Source of the DNA: Emiliania huxleyi CCMP1516
Taxonomy: Eukaryota; Haptophyta; Isochrysidales; Noelaerhabdaceae
DNA: 64,000 nucleotides
Direction of reading: 5' to 3'
Assembly: GCF_000372725.1 (NCBI RefSeq)
Contig: NW_005200600.1
Span: forward strand, 689,954-753,953
Within the stretch, counting starts at the first letter, position 1, and every line of letters begins with the position of its first letter. The position numbers and the translations under genes were made by a program. The notes under the pieces were generated by a model that was not told where the DNA came from, made no database searches, and saw nothing but the letters and a program-made list of their open reading frames with translations. Below are positions 51,101 to 61,162 of this stretch, in pieces.

Positions 51101-51810
51101 CACATATCACCACCATAGCCGCATCTTGCGTCTTCGCCGCCGCCACGATCTCCGCCACTGCCGCCGCCGCCGCCGTCGGGCCAAGACCGCCGGCACCGCT
51201 CCCTCTACCACTGTAGCCGCCGTCGCCGCCGGCACCGTCAATGCCGCCGCCATCGCCGCCACCGCCCTCTCCGCCGCCGCCGCGTTTGCCGCCACCGCCG
51301 CCGCCGCCGCCGCGACCGCCACCCTCAGCGCCGCCGTCGCCACCGCCGCCGTCGCCAACGCCGGCGTCGCCGTCGCCGAGCCACCGCCGCCGCCGCATCC
51401 GTTTTGCTGCCGCGACCGTCGCCACCGCCGCCCACTCCGTCAATATCGCCGCTGCCACCTTCTTCGCCGCCTCCTCCTCACCCTCGCCGATGCCCTTCGC
51501 CCGGCCGCCCCCGACGACGCCGACGTGCGCAACGCTCGACAAGAAACGGTGTAAGAAGGAGGCGTGCGCTCGGCCGGCTCGCCGCCAGTGTGCGACGCCG
51601 CTGGAGCAGCAAGAAGAGAAAGTGCCTCTGCCTCAATGCTCAAAGAGCAAGAGGTAGAGCAAAATCTCTCGTCGTGATACGAACGCTGAGGATCTACGTG
51701 GTGTATGTCTCGCTCGTGAATACAGGAAAACATCGTTTTTGAATCGATTGAGACGAGTCTTAGTCTTTTATGAAGACCGTTTGAGAGTTTTGTGCTCGAG
51801 ATTCCTGCTC
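51101..51810. other. Low-complexity CCGCCG region, no firm gene
   Basis: 51120-51480 is GCCGCC-rich. A short frame at 51526-51657 (CATLDKKRCKKEACARPARR..., stop 51655) could be a 3' exon of the astacin-like gene. Nothing else supported. Confidence 0.3.
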
Positions 51811-54800
51811 TTATGATGCCGGCGCTGATCCTGATGCGCTCGCCTGGAGAATCACTCGCGTCGGCTCCCCAACGCGGAGCGGAACCACAAAAGCGCCCGC
51901 CTTGCGGCCCGAGCACGGATACGCGGCCTCGTCGTACGCGCAACTGTACGCGCTCGTCGGTGCCGGCGCGCGCCCGTCGCGCCGTTCCACCTCGAGGAAG
52001 ACGCTGGCCTGCTCACATGGCGGGTGTGATGACCTGAATAGCGAGAGAGAGCCTCCACGCTTGCCGAGGAGGGGGGGCGAGGAGGAGAAGGGGGAGGAGG
52101 TGGCGGCGGCACGCCTCGCTGCTGCGCGCCCGCTCGTGCACCGCCACGCGCAGCACCGCCCGCCGCCCGCGCGGCTGCAGCTCGACCTCGACGAGCCGTC
52201 CACCCTCGACGGTGACGGTAAGGCCGAGGGGCGCCAAGTACGCTCGCCGGCCAAAGGCGTCCCGCGGCGTGACTCGCAGGTTCGCGCCCGCGTCGCAAGC
52301 TTTCGCCGCCGAGGCCGAGGCCGCTCCGCCCCCCGCCTCGCCCTCCACCGCCAGGTCGCACAGGAAGCACGACCAGCCAAACGGCGGCATGCAAGCGACG
52401 TACGCCGCCGCGGAGCGCCAGTAGCCGTAGACGCCGGGGCCTGAGGGCAACGCTCTCGCAGTCAGGAGGGGGGGGGGGCTGGGGGCGTGCTATGCAGGCG
52501 TTGTCTGCCGTAGTCTCCCGAGAACCCGTCCCTCCGCAGCAGCCCCGGGTCTCCGTGCCACGCCATGGAGTAGGCGCCCGAGGGGTGGATGTTGGAGAGG
52601 TGGCCTGCTCACAGCCCTCGCCGTCTCTCGCCACCCCCCTTCTCTCTTCACAGGCGTGCGCGCTAAGAGAGGCGGCCCAGGAGGGCGCACGCTCCCAGCC
52701 GCAGCAGGTAGTGTCGCTCCGGGAAGGCGCGGAAGGAGTCGAGCACCGCGACCGCGTTCAGAGTCGCACCGTAGTGGTGGAACTCGCGCTCGTTGCCCCA
52801 CTGCGTCTTGCCATTGATGGTGAAGTCCCAGTACCTGCTCACAGGTACAGGTGTGAGGAGACGCTCTTCGCAGCTTGCCGCTGATGCATCGCAGCACCGG
52901 CGCGCGGAGCCGCAATATGCCCAGTGCGGGACGACCGTCGAGTAGGCGAGCACCGCCTGGACCGTCTTGTTCGCGTCGGCCACCTTGCCGTCGTGGAGCA
53001 GCCAGCTGTGGATCTCCTCGTGGCCTGTCGAGTCCCAGGGAAACTCGGAGCCGTACGGGAAGAGCATCGACATCCACTTGCGCATCCGCCGCTCCTTAAT
53101 CGCCTCCAGCTCGTCGGCGAGGGCGGTGAGGCCCTCGCGGCGCAGGTCCGCGAGCACCGCCACGAAGATTGAGCCCACCATCAAGCCCCACTGGCTCGTC
53201 CCGCGCCCGCCGAACGTGTGCATCGCGACCGCCGTCCGGCCCGCCTGCTCGAGGTACCAGCGCCACCCCGCGCGCTTGGTGGGCGGCGGCGAGATGTGGC
53301 GCGCGACGCGGTAGAGGGACCAGTAGCCGACCGTGACGTGCGGGTAGTTGTACGCGCGCCACGTCTCGAGGGAGTGCTCCTCCGACCAGCAGTGCATCCA
53401 ATAACAGCAGTCGCGCCCCTTCTTGCACGAGGCCCAGCACTTGTGGCAGTGGTCGTACAGCGCGGGAAGCGCCCTCCGCGCGGGGCCCGACGGGTCCTTG
53501 TCCATCGCGTCGTTCCAGTACAGCATCGAGAGCCGGACGCTATGGTCCGCGCCCTGCAGGAAGCTCGACCGCCGGCCGGATGCGCCCGCCCACAGCGTCT
53601 CATGCACGTACTCCTCCAGTTTGCCCACCTGAACCATGAAGAGTCAAGCATGAACGGTCAAGAAAGCATCTTGCGCGTGCTCCTCCAGCCCGGCCACCTC
53701 GGCATCGCTCGGCAGCCCGAGCTGCTTGACGCTCATCGCGAGAGGCGCCGAGGCGCCAGACTCGTCCGAGTGACCCGCCATGAAGACCCGCGGGTCGTAC
53801 AACAGCGCGCCGCCCCGCCCGCCGTCCGCGTCCGCGTCGGTGCCCATGTAGCCGGGGCCGCGGTGCCACGGGTCGCTGCCGTTGCCGGGGAGCCACCCGA
53901 CGGTGGACGCGAAGTCGCCGTGCCGCTGGAGCAGTGCCGCCGCGGGCTCGAGCAGGTTGTAGTGCACGAACTGCAGCAGCTCGCCGCGGCGGTCTGCCGC
54001 AGGGCCCCACCTGTACCGAAGCGTGAGACGGCAGCGGCCGACGGCCACCGGGCGCAGCCGGAGGGCGTGCGCCGCCGCTGTTCCGCCAGAGAGGGGCGCC
54101 GCCTCGAGGCAGCCGGGTGGGTCGCTGCGCGGCGAGCCGACGACCTCGAGGCCCTTTGGCGTGGAGAGGTGGAGGCGCGCGTCGGTCATGTCGGCGTGCA
54201 GCGTCGCCGCCGGCAGCGGAGTGGCGACGGGCACTCCTGCGGCGAGCAGCGCCTCGCCGACGCTCTCGACGTCGCGGGCGAGGATCATCCGCAGGCCGTA
54301 CGTCGCGCTGCCGCCGGGCGGGAGAGTGGCGGAGGAGGGGGGCGCCCACGGCGCCGCGCCGCGCCACTCGGCCCGTGCGTACGCCTCCGAGTGCACCACC
54401 ACCTCGTACAGCATCTCGTGCATCCAGTCGTAGTTGGCGCGGTCCTCCTGCTTGAGCGGGCGCCAGCCCTCGAAGCCGCGCCAGCCGGACGCAGAGCGGC
54501 CCTCCGCCCCAACGTCCTCTCGGCGGTCTCGGCGCAGCGGCAGCACAAGCAGCACCTGTTCTCACACTCACCCGCGCCCGTGAAGAGAGGACTGCCCACC
54601 GGCACTCTTCGGCGGCGGCGGCGAGCCCGTCACCGGCCCCTCCCCCGTCGTGCGCGTCACCTGCACGTACCCCGCCTCGCCGCCCAAGTACACCTCGGTG
54701 AAGGAGCAGCGCTGGGCGACCTGCGGCAGCGACCGGCCCGTGAACATCTGGTTGAACGGCACCGACAAGCCGAGGCCGCCTGCTCACAGCCGAAGCTGTG

Positions 54801-56142
54801 AAGAGATGCCGCTCCCAGCTCGCCCACACCGCCAGGCGGCAAGCGTGGGCCGATCTCGACGCCGCTCGTCGGGTCGCTGTTTGTGATCGTCAGCGAGAGC
54901 GTCGCCTCTGCGCCCGCCACCCTCACCTCCCTCCGCAAGGCGAGGCCCCGCCCAAACGGCAGCGGAGGAGTGAGGCAGCGCGACGCGTCCACAGAGGAGG
55001 AGAGGCCGTCCCTCGCCAGAATCGCCTGACGGAAGGTCGGCTGTTGTTGTTGTTGTTGTCACTGGTTGAAGAGCAGAGACGCCGCCCGCCGCCGAAGTCG
55101 CCTCGGCGGCGGCGGTCGCAAGGGGAGGCTTGCGCGAGACGGTGGAGTGGGTGGAGTACCTGAGTGTTAGGCGGATCAGGCTGTACTTAATCAACTCACA
55201 AGAGGCTTGCGCGAGATGCGGAGTTGAGAGCGCCCTCCCGCAGAGCCAGCCTTTCGCACGCGCAGCGTGAGGTCGCCGAGGTGGTGGAAGCCTGTTCGAA
55301 AAAAGAGGCGCGGACGGCCCGCAGGGTGAGGTAGCCGAGGCGCGGCTCCTCTCGGCTCCCCTCGGCTCCTCTCGGCTCCCCTCTCGGCTCCTCTCGGCTC
55401 CTCTCGGCTCCTCTCGGCTACCTCTCGGCTCCTCTCGGCTACCTCTCGGCTCCTCTCGGCTACCTCTCGGCTACCTCTCGGCTACTCTCGGCTCCTCTCG
55501 CCTTGCGCGGTCCGGTCGAGCGGCAGAGGCACTCGGCCCGAGTCGGCCCAGTGCAGCTTCACGGACGCGTCCTTGAGGGGCATCGTGTACGAGAAGGACG
55601 GGTGCGAAGCCGGAGAGACGGCATCCACCGTCCCCGTCGAGGCACGCACGCCGACAAGGAAGGCGTCGCCTGTGGGACAAGGCGCGGACGTGTCGTGGAC
55701 GTGTCCCGGCTCTGACGGATGGGCGGGATGAGGAAGTGCCGGCTCGTCCGCCCAGGCTGAGCAGGCCGAGGCTGGCGTGCTCGGCCTTGGCCTTTGCAAC
55801 CTCTGCCTGCGGCGCCAGCGCCGGGGTCCACAGCCTGGGTTCCGGCCTGAGCTCCTCGAGCAGCGTCTCGACGTGAGCGAGCCTATCGTCGACGGTCCGC
55901 TCCGCCGGCGGAGTGGCGGTCGCGGCCGTGACCGACTTCGCGGAGGAGGAAGAGGAGGAAGAGGAGGAGAGGGTGGTGGCGATCGTAGAGCTGGATTGGA
56001 GGAGGAGCGCGGTGGCGGCAGCCAATACGAGTAGCAAGAGGCGGCGCGAGCATACGGCGGCGCCTGGCGCCCGCTTCTTGTCGTCTTGTGGAACGAAGTA
56101 GCTGGACGCGGTCTCGGGACGCTGGCCACGGCGGTTTTGCAT
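51811..56142 (-). CDS. Large membrane-anchored ectoprotein, possible DUF5695/six-hairpin glycosidase type
   Basis: Start at 56142: MQNRRGQRPETASSYFVPQD, then a signal-anchor (RRLLLLVLAAATALLLQSSS), a Ser-rich stalk, GDAFLVGVRASTGTVDAVSP and SFSYTMPLKDASVKLHWADS. Further exons: LTITNSDPTSGVEIGPRLPP, SVPFNQMFTGRSLPQVAQRC, ANYDWMHEMLYEVVVHSEAY, GDFASTVGWLPGNGSDPWHR, then SMLYWNDAMDKDPSGPARRA, WYLEQAGRTAVAMHTFGGRG, EFPWDSTGHEEIHSWLLHDG, YWDFTINGKTQWGNEREFHH, GPGVYGYWRSAAAYVACMPP and a stop at 51811. WDSTGxEE recalls DUF5695 glycoside-hydrolase-like proteins; assignment tentative. At least four introns end in the introner core, one inferred to be only 35 nt with a GA donor (54814-54780). Confidence 0.65.
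52605..52653 (-). repeat. Introner core (variant), ectoprotein gene
   Basis: Sense: CTGTGAAGAG ... GGGCTGTGAGCAG before GCCACCTCTCC; the donor GCCGCCTCTC repeats the exon start. The left half is inverted relative to the consensus. Confidence 0.55.
52835..52860 (-). repeat. Introner core, ectoprotein gene
   Basis: Sense: CTCCTCACACCTGTACCTGT then GAGCAG before GTACTGGGACTTC; the 63-nt intron starts GTGCTG and is in frame. Confidence 0.7.
54556..54587 (-). repeat. Introner core, ectoprotein gene
   Basis: Sense: CTCTTCACGGGCGCGGGTGA then GTGTGAGAACAG before GTGCTGCTTGTG. Confidence 0.65.
54780..54805 (-). repeat. Introner core, ectoprotein gene
   Basis: Sense: CTCTTCACAGCTTCGGCTGT then GAGCAG before GCGGCCTCGG. 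With donor G|GAGCGGCAT, the intron is nearly all core (35 nt), and its removal is needed to keep frame from VGELG to GLGLSVPFNQM. Confidence 0.7.
55337..55500. repeat. CTCGGCTCCT tandem repeat in intron
   Basis: About fifteen imperfect 10-11-bp copies between ectoprotein exons. Confidence 0.9.
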
Positions 56143-56283
56143 GCGCCGGCGCCTCCCTGTTTGGCGAAGAGCGCCTCGAGTGATGCTGCGTGTCGCGCCG
56201 CCGGCAAAGTTTGGCAACGACGACAGCGTCGGGTGGGTAGGCCGTAGAGGCGACCGCTAAAAAAGAAAACGTCGTATCGAGGA

Positions 56284-57121
56284 CCTCTCGTCGGAAAACG
56301 GGTGCGAGTCTACTGGCCAGGCGACAAGAAGTGGTACTCTGGGCAGGTCAAGGCGTTTGACTCAGTGACGTTGGAGCACTTAGTGCGGTACGACGACGGC
56401 GAGGAGCGGCAGGAGTGCCTGACAGGGCTCGAGCCGTTGCAGTGGGAGCTGCTGCTCCCCGCGGCGGCGGCCGCGTCGAGTACACGGGCTGCCACAATGT
56501 TGCGCAGCGCGCTGCGCGAGGCGGACCCAGAGACGTTGGCGGGGTCTCGCTGCCGCCGAAGGGCTGACGCTCGTGCCAGCGAACAATGAGGTGGGATATC
56601 GTGGCGTGTCGCCTAATTCGTCTGGAACGTTTCACGTGCGCAAGCGCATGGACGGCAAGGCTTACGAACTTGGCACCTTCTCGAGCGCTGCCGAAGCCGC
56701 TCTTGCTTATGCACGGTTTCTCGGCCCGGCGGAGTCAGCCAAAGAGGCGGCCCAAGGGCCGGCTCGGAGGAACCAATATTCTCGGAAGAGGAGGGCCGGG
56801 TCGGAGGACCACGGAGACTTTGGCGTCCCGCGGTGCAACGTGTCCGTCGAGGCCGTCATTTGTGAGAGCGCCTCAGAGGACGAGGACGGCGAAGCCATCC
56901 GTGGTGCTGCCACCACCCTCGTCACGGCGACGTCTGCGGACGGCGACATGGCGCCGATGTGCTCGCCGCCTGCGCAGGCACCCGGGGGAGGGGCTCTGAA
57001 GCGCAAGCGCAGCTTCCACAGCGAAGAGTTCGAGCTATCTGCCGCCGGGGACACGATCTCCATCCCTGTGCCGCAGGCCATGCGCGGCCGACGGGCCACC
57101 GTCGTGGTGACGTATGAATGA
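56284..57121 (+). CDS. Tudor-like plus AP2/ERF-domain protein (5' end uncertain)
   Basis: The upstream part LVGKRVRVYWPGDKKWYSGQ, VKAFDSVTLEHLVRYDDGEE is a Tudor/Agenet-like reader. The second part, EVGYRGVSPNSSGTFHVRKR, MDGKAYELGTFSSAAEAALA, YARFLGP is a clear AP2/ERF DNA-binding domain. A basic SRKRRAGSEDH, acidic region and a C-terminal ISIPVPQAMRGRRATVVVTY end follow. This suggests a chromatin-linked transcription regulator. The two parts are one base out of register near 56546 (ETLAG|LAAAEGLTLVPANN), so an unseen intron or a one-base error is likely. No in-frame ATG near the Tudor start; a short 5' exon (candidate ATG 56181) is possible. Shares a ~150-bp spacer with the divergent ectoprotein gene. 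Confidence 0.7.
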
Positions 57122-57278
57122 GAGAGGCGGCTTAGAGAGGTGAGGACGCTCGTTCCCTATGGCTTTGCATCTAAATAAAGAGCGCTTGAGCGACAGACTA
57201 CTAAGGTCGTATTCTACGCCGACCTGCGCCAGAACGAGACGGAGGCGAGGTGGAACAGTGCGCTGAGCCTCTTGACCG

Positions 57279-57290
57279 TAAAATTCTTTT
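57279..57290 (+). promoter_or_regulatory. TAAAATTCTTTT motif upstream of multi-pass gene
   Basis: 88-99 bp upstream of the ATG at 57378. Confidence 0.45.
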
Positions 57291-57377
57291 GTATATCGGC
57301 CTTGCGAACGCGCTCGGTGGCTGGCAGTGCGTGCCTACCTCCCTCGGCCCTTGCTCGCTCGGCCACCTTCTCATGCG

Positions 57378-60300
57378 ATGACGCAAGCATCCATCCTCGA
57401 TGCCTTCACCTGGCTCTTCCGCGCTGTCTACACGCTCGCCTCCAGCATCTTCCTCCTCCTCTTCGAGGGCTGCGGCCGGCTGCTCGGCATCTTTGGCGCG
57501 CTGGCGGTTGTGGCTCTCGTGCTGTGTGGCTGCAACCACGGCGGCGAGGGCGCGTGGTACACCGGCGCGGTGGTTGGCGACGACGGCCAGCTCACGCCCA
57601 TCGGACTTCTCCTGTTTGCTGCCGGCGTCCTCTGGGCGCCGCTCGGGTGGAGCACGGCCGACCTCGCCGTCGGCGCTGCGCTCGCCCCGACGCTCTACAT
57701 CTGGCTGCTGCCGCAGCTGCGGGACGGCTGCAGCGGCTTCCTTGGCGAGGTCGGCGCGGACGTCTCCCTGCTCGGCCTCTGCCGCCTCTCGCGCAGCATG
57801 GGTGCGCTGGTCGCGCTCTTCTACCCGGCGCTGCTGCTGCTCAACCTGCGGGGCGGGGCAGGCGCGGGGGTGAGCGGGCCTCGTGGAAGGACCGCCTCGT
57901 CACTCCCTCCCGAGCCCATTCGCCTACAGGTGCGTGGCCCGACGGCGGGGGCGGCTTCACCTCACTGAGCGGCGGCGCGCTCGGGCGACTCCGCGCCACG
58001 GTCGCGGCGGCCGACGCACTCTTCTGGCTCTGGCTGGTCGCTGGCGCGCTGCTGCGGCGGAGGCCGGACTGGTGCCCCGGGGAGTGGACCCCGATGGAGG
58101 TGGACGCCCGCTCGCCCCCTTTGCCGCCTTGGCGTCCCTTCCCACCCACCCTTCCCACCCACCCTTCCCACCCACCCGCTGTCGGCAGGTGGACGCCACC
58201 CTCTTCGGCGGCTTCCTGCTCGCCGCGGCGGCGCACACGCGGGAGCAGCACTCGCTGCAGCCCTGCCGCCTGTCGCTGCTCAGCGCGGCCGCCATCGGAG
58301 CCGTCGGAGCGGCGGTGCTCGCCGCCCTCGCCGCAGGCGACACACCTCCGTTAGGCCCTCCTTAGGCCCTCCGTATGGGCCCTCCGTAGGGCGACGCCCT
58401 TCCGCACACCCTTCGCCAATCGCCACCCTCGGGACTGCATCGCTCACTCGTCACTCATCGCGTGATTCATCGGGCAGGCGGCTTCGGCGCAGCCGCCTCC
58501 TCCGTGCCCTGCAGCGACGCCGTCGCCGCGCTGGCGAGCGAGGCGGGCGTGGCGGCGGTGGGCGGCGCCGCGGGCATGGCTGGCGTGGACGCGCGTAGCC
58601 CGTGCGGCGAGAACGCTAGCCGGACGGCGCTCCTGCCTCCCGCTCCCCCGGCCCTCGTCGTCGAGCCGCCGCCGCTCGCCCGCAACGGCACGGCTGCCTG
58701 CTGGGGGTCTCTGGACGGCTCGAACGTGCTCCCCTTCACGATCGACGACCCTTCCCCTCGCCCGCCCCCCGTGCCGAGCTGCGCCAGCGAGTGGGCGCTC
58801 GCTCGCTCGCTCTCGTGGCCGGCTCCGGCCGACGGGGCCGCCGCCGCCGCCTCGCGGCTGCTGTGGTGGCTGCAGGTCACCGGCCTGAGCTTGGTGCTCT
58901 GGTCGCCGCTGCTGCACACGCTGGCAACGAGGCCGGGCGGGCTCCTCTCGGGCGGCTGCAGCGCCTGCTTCTCTTCCTCGTGGTGGCGCGACGCCGGGGG
59001 AGGGTACGGCCGCTGGGTGTATGGCCCGATGGCCAAGTCCGCCGGGGCGGCGGCGGCGGGCGCCTCGTCCTCTGGCTTGCTCCTCCTTGTGCCTGCGGCG
59101 TCGGAGGAGCTGGCGTCCGCGGTGCGGAGAGGGGACGAGAGGGCGGCGCTGTGAAGAGGCGCCGTTCACACCAGGCGGAGTGAGCAGGTGCGCAGGGACG
59201 AGGGCGGCGCTTTCCGCTCTTCGCTGTCGACACTCTCCGCCGTGCTGCCCACCGCCTTCCTGCTCTCCCAGCCGTGGCAGCTGTACGTCGGCTTCGCGGC
59301 GATGCCGTACTGGATGCAGGCGGGGAGTGATGAGTGATTCGGAATCAGCGACTAGTGATCACCGCTGCCGTGCTGGATGCAGGCGTCGCTGTCCGGGTAC
59401 ATCGACAGCCCGGAGGCGACAGCGCTGTACGGCGCCGCATTCTTCGGCCATTTCCTCAACATCGCGCGGCTTCGGCAACGGTGTGAAGAGGGCGCTGCTC
59501 ACGGCACACGGCGTGAACAGGCTCCTTCCTCAACATGTGGGGGTTCGGCAATGCTGCTCTCGCGCGGCCCGCAGGCGTGCGGGCGGGGGCACCTCGGGCG
59601 CATCTCAAAAATCTCGGCCAATCTCCGCCAATCTCCACCGATCTCGGCAGGCACGTGGGTCGGGCCGGTGGAGCGAGCGATGACGGGCACCGCACTCGGC
59701 TACTACCAGTGGATGTTCCTGCTGATGTGCGTCGTCGACTCCGCCTGGCGAGATCTAGCCGAGACGGCCCGAGACGGCCCGAGATGGCCCGAGATGAGGC
59801 GAGCTCATGTGCATCGTCGACGCCGCCTGGCTCTCGCAGCCGCACGGTGCCCTCGGCTTCAGCTCGGCCCCCCTCGGCCCAGCTCGGCCCCGCCTGGAGA
59901 GGGCCTCTCTGCTGCCTCTCCAGGCTCTCGCTGCCGCACACCGTCCTCGGCTCGACCTTCCCCCTCTGCGCGCTCCTCTACATCGCGGAGCTCCTCTGCT
60001 TCAACCGCGACTGGCTCCCCTGCAAGGAGGTGTGGGCGGTCGTTGGTGTCGGCGCTGGCGGCGCGTGGATGCCTCTCGGCGCGCCGTATGGTGACCAGTC
60101 GCTCATCCATCAACCAGCTCCTCGTAGGCGCTTGGATGACGCTGGATGCGCTGCTGCACCCGGGCAGAACCGACCCTGTGGGCCACGACGATGGATGGAT
60201 GGCTAATCACCAAACTCGGGCGAGACTGGACTCGCGTAGGCAAGCCAATCCCGTGGCCGTACTCCTTCACGCCCTTCAACCGCTTCTGGCTTGGCGAGGC

Positions 60301-60604
60301 CACCTCCCTCGTCGCCATCTGCTGGTTCACGCACATGCAGCACGTGCGCATAGTCGCCCTCGGAGAGCCCCAGCAGCAGCGGCAGCAGCAGCAGCAGAGG
60401 TCTGCGCGCTCCGCCCCCGAAGCCGCCAAATCGCGCGCCGCGCAGATGCGGACCCAGGGCGCGCCCGCGAGCGACCGGCACCGCGCCGCTGCATTCGCGC
60501 AACGGTCGCGGGGAGGGAGGGAGAGGCGGCCTCTGGCCTATGAGAGGCTGGCTTACGAAAAGGCGGGCGCAAGAGGAGTGCGGGTAAGCATGCCGATGGT
60601 GTGA
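57378..60604 (+). CDS. Multi-pass membrane protein, unrecognised family
   Basis: Model: 57378-57852, 57930-58099, 58189-58336, 58478-59121, 59188-59319, 59383-59446, 59521-59574, 59651-59747, 59924 onward; the last exons to 60604 are uncertain. Membrane segments include LASSIFLLLFEGCGRLLGIF, GALAVVALVLCGC, MGALVALFYPALLLLN, ALFWLWLVAGALL, LLWWLQVTGLSLVLWSPLLH, LPTAFLLSQPWQLYVGFAAM, YYQWMFLLMCVVDSAW, LGSTFPLCALLYIAELLCFN, and near the end PIPWPYSFTPFNRFW. Introns are 77, 89, 141, 66, 63, 74, 76 and 176 nt, mostly GC-AG, with duplicated exon starts. The last of these contains a full diverged copy of neighbouring exon sequence (LMCIVDAAWLSQPHGALG). Gln-rich C-terminal tail. Function unknown. Confidence 0.75.
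59162..59187 (+). repeat. Introner core, multi-pass gene intron 4
   Basis: CCGTTCACACCAGGCGGAGT then GAGCAG before GTGCGCAGGGACGAGG; the intron starts GTGCGGAGAGGGGACGAGAG, a ~30-bp imperfect duplicate. Confidence 0.75.
59495..59520 (+). repeat. Introner core, multi-pass gene intron 6
   Basis: CTGCTCACGGCACACGGCGT then GAACAG before GCTCCTTCCTCAACATG; the intron starts GCCATTTCCTCAACATC. GC-AG. Confidence 0.85.
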
Positions 60605-61162
60605 GGACGCGGCAATAATAGGACGAAGTAGCCAATTTTAACCAATTATGGTAGGACCTCTTCGGGCAATTAGTTTTTAACATGCACGCGATGCAGCATC
60701 CGCAGCGGCAGGTGCGCATGTGTAACGAAATGACGAAATTCCAAAAGTAAGAACGGCGTCCTGGGACCGCTCTCCGCTGCGCCGCCGTGTGCGCTCTCGC
60801 GCCCAAACCCCACCAATATAGAATTAACAGTGAAAACTGGCCCGAACCGGCACCGGACCGGTGTGCGGTGAGCACTTGCTCCTAAGTCCTATGTAAGAGG
60901 GCGTCGGGGCTGCGGGGGCACATACCGCGTCTCCAATGTACATGCATGTTGTAAGCCGTATGTCGGACCCTCGCTGTGTCTCTCGCATGCCTCGCGACTC
61001 ATGCATTGCCTCGACCCGTGCCCGTATGAATCAGTGCTCCCAATCAATGAATGGCTACCGCCTCGTCCGTCCCGCCCGCCTCGAGCAACTCGCTCGCCAC
61101 GTCGACAGAAGCGTCGACCGGAATCACCTATCATCATTCATCCACCATTCGACTGATGCCGT
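60605..61162. other. Convergent intergenic, no gene
   Basis: Lower-GC spacer between two converging genes. Nothing recognised. Confidence 0.6.
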
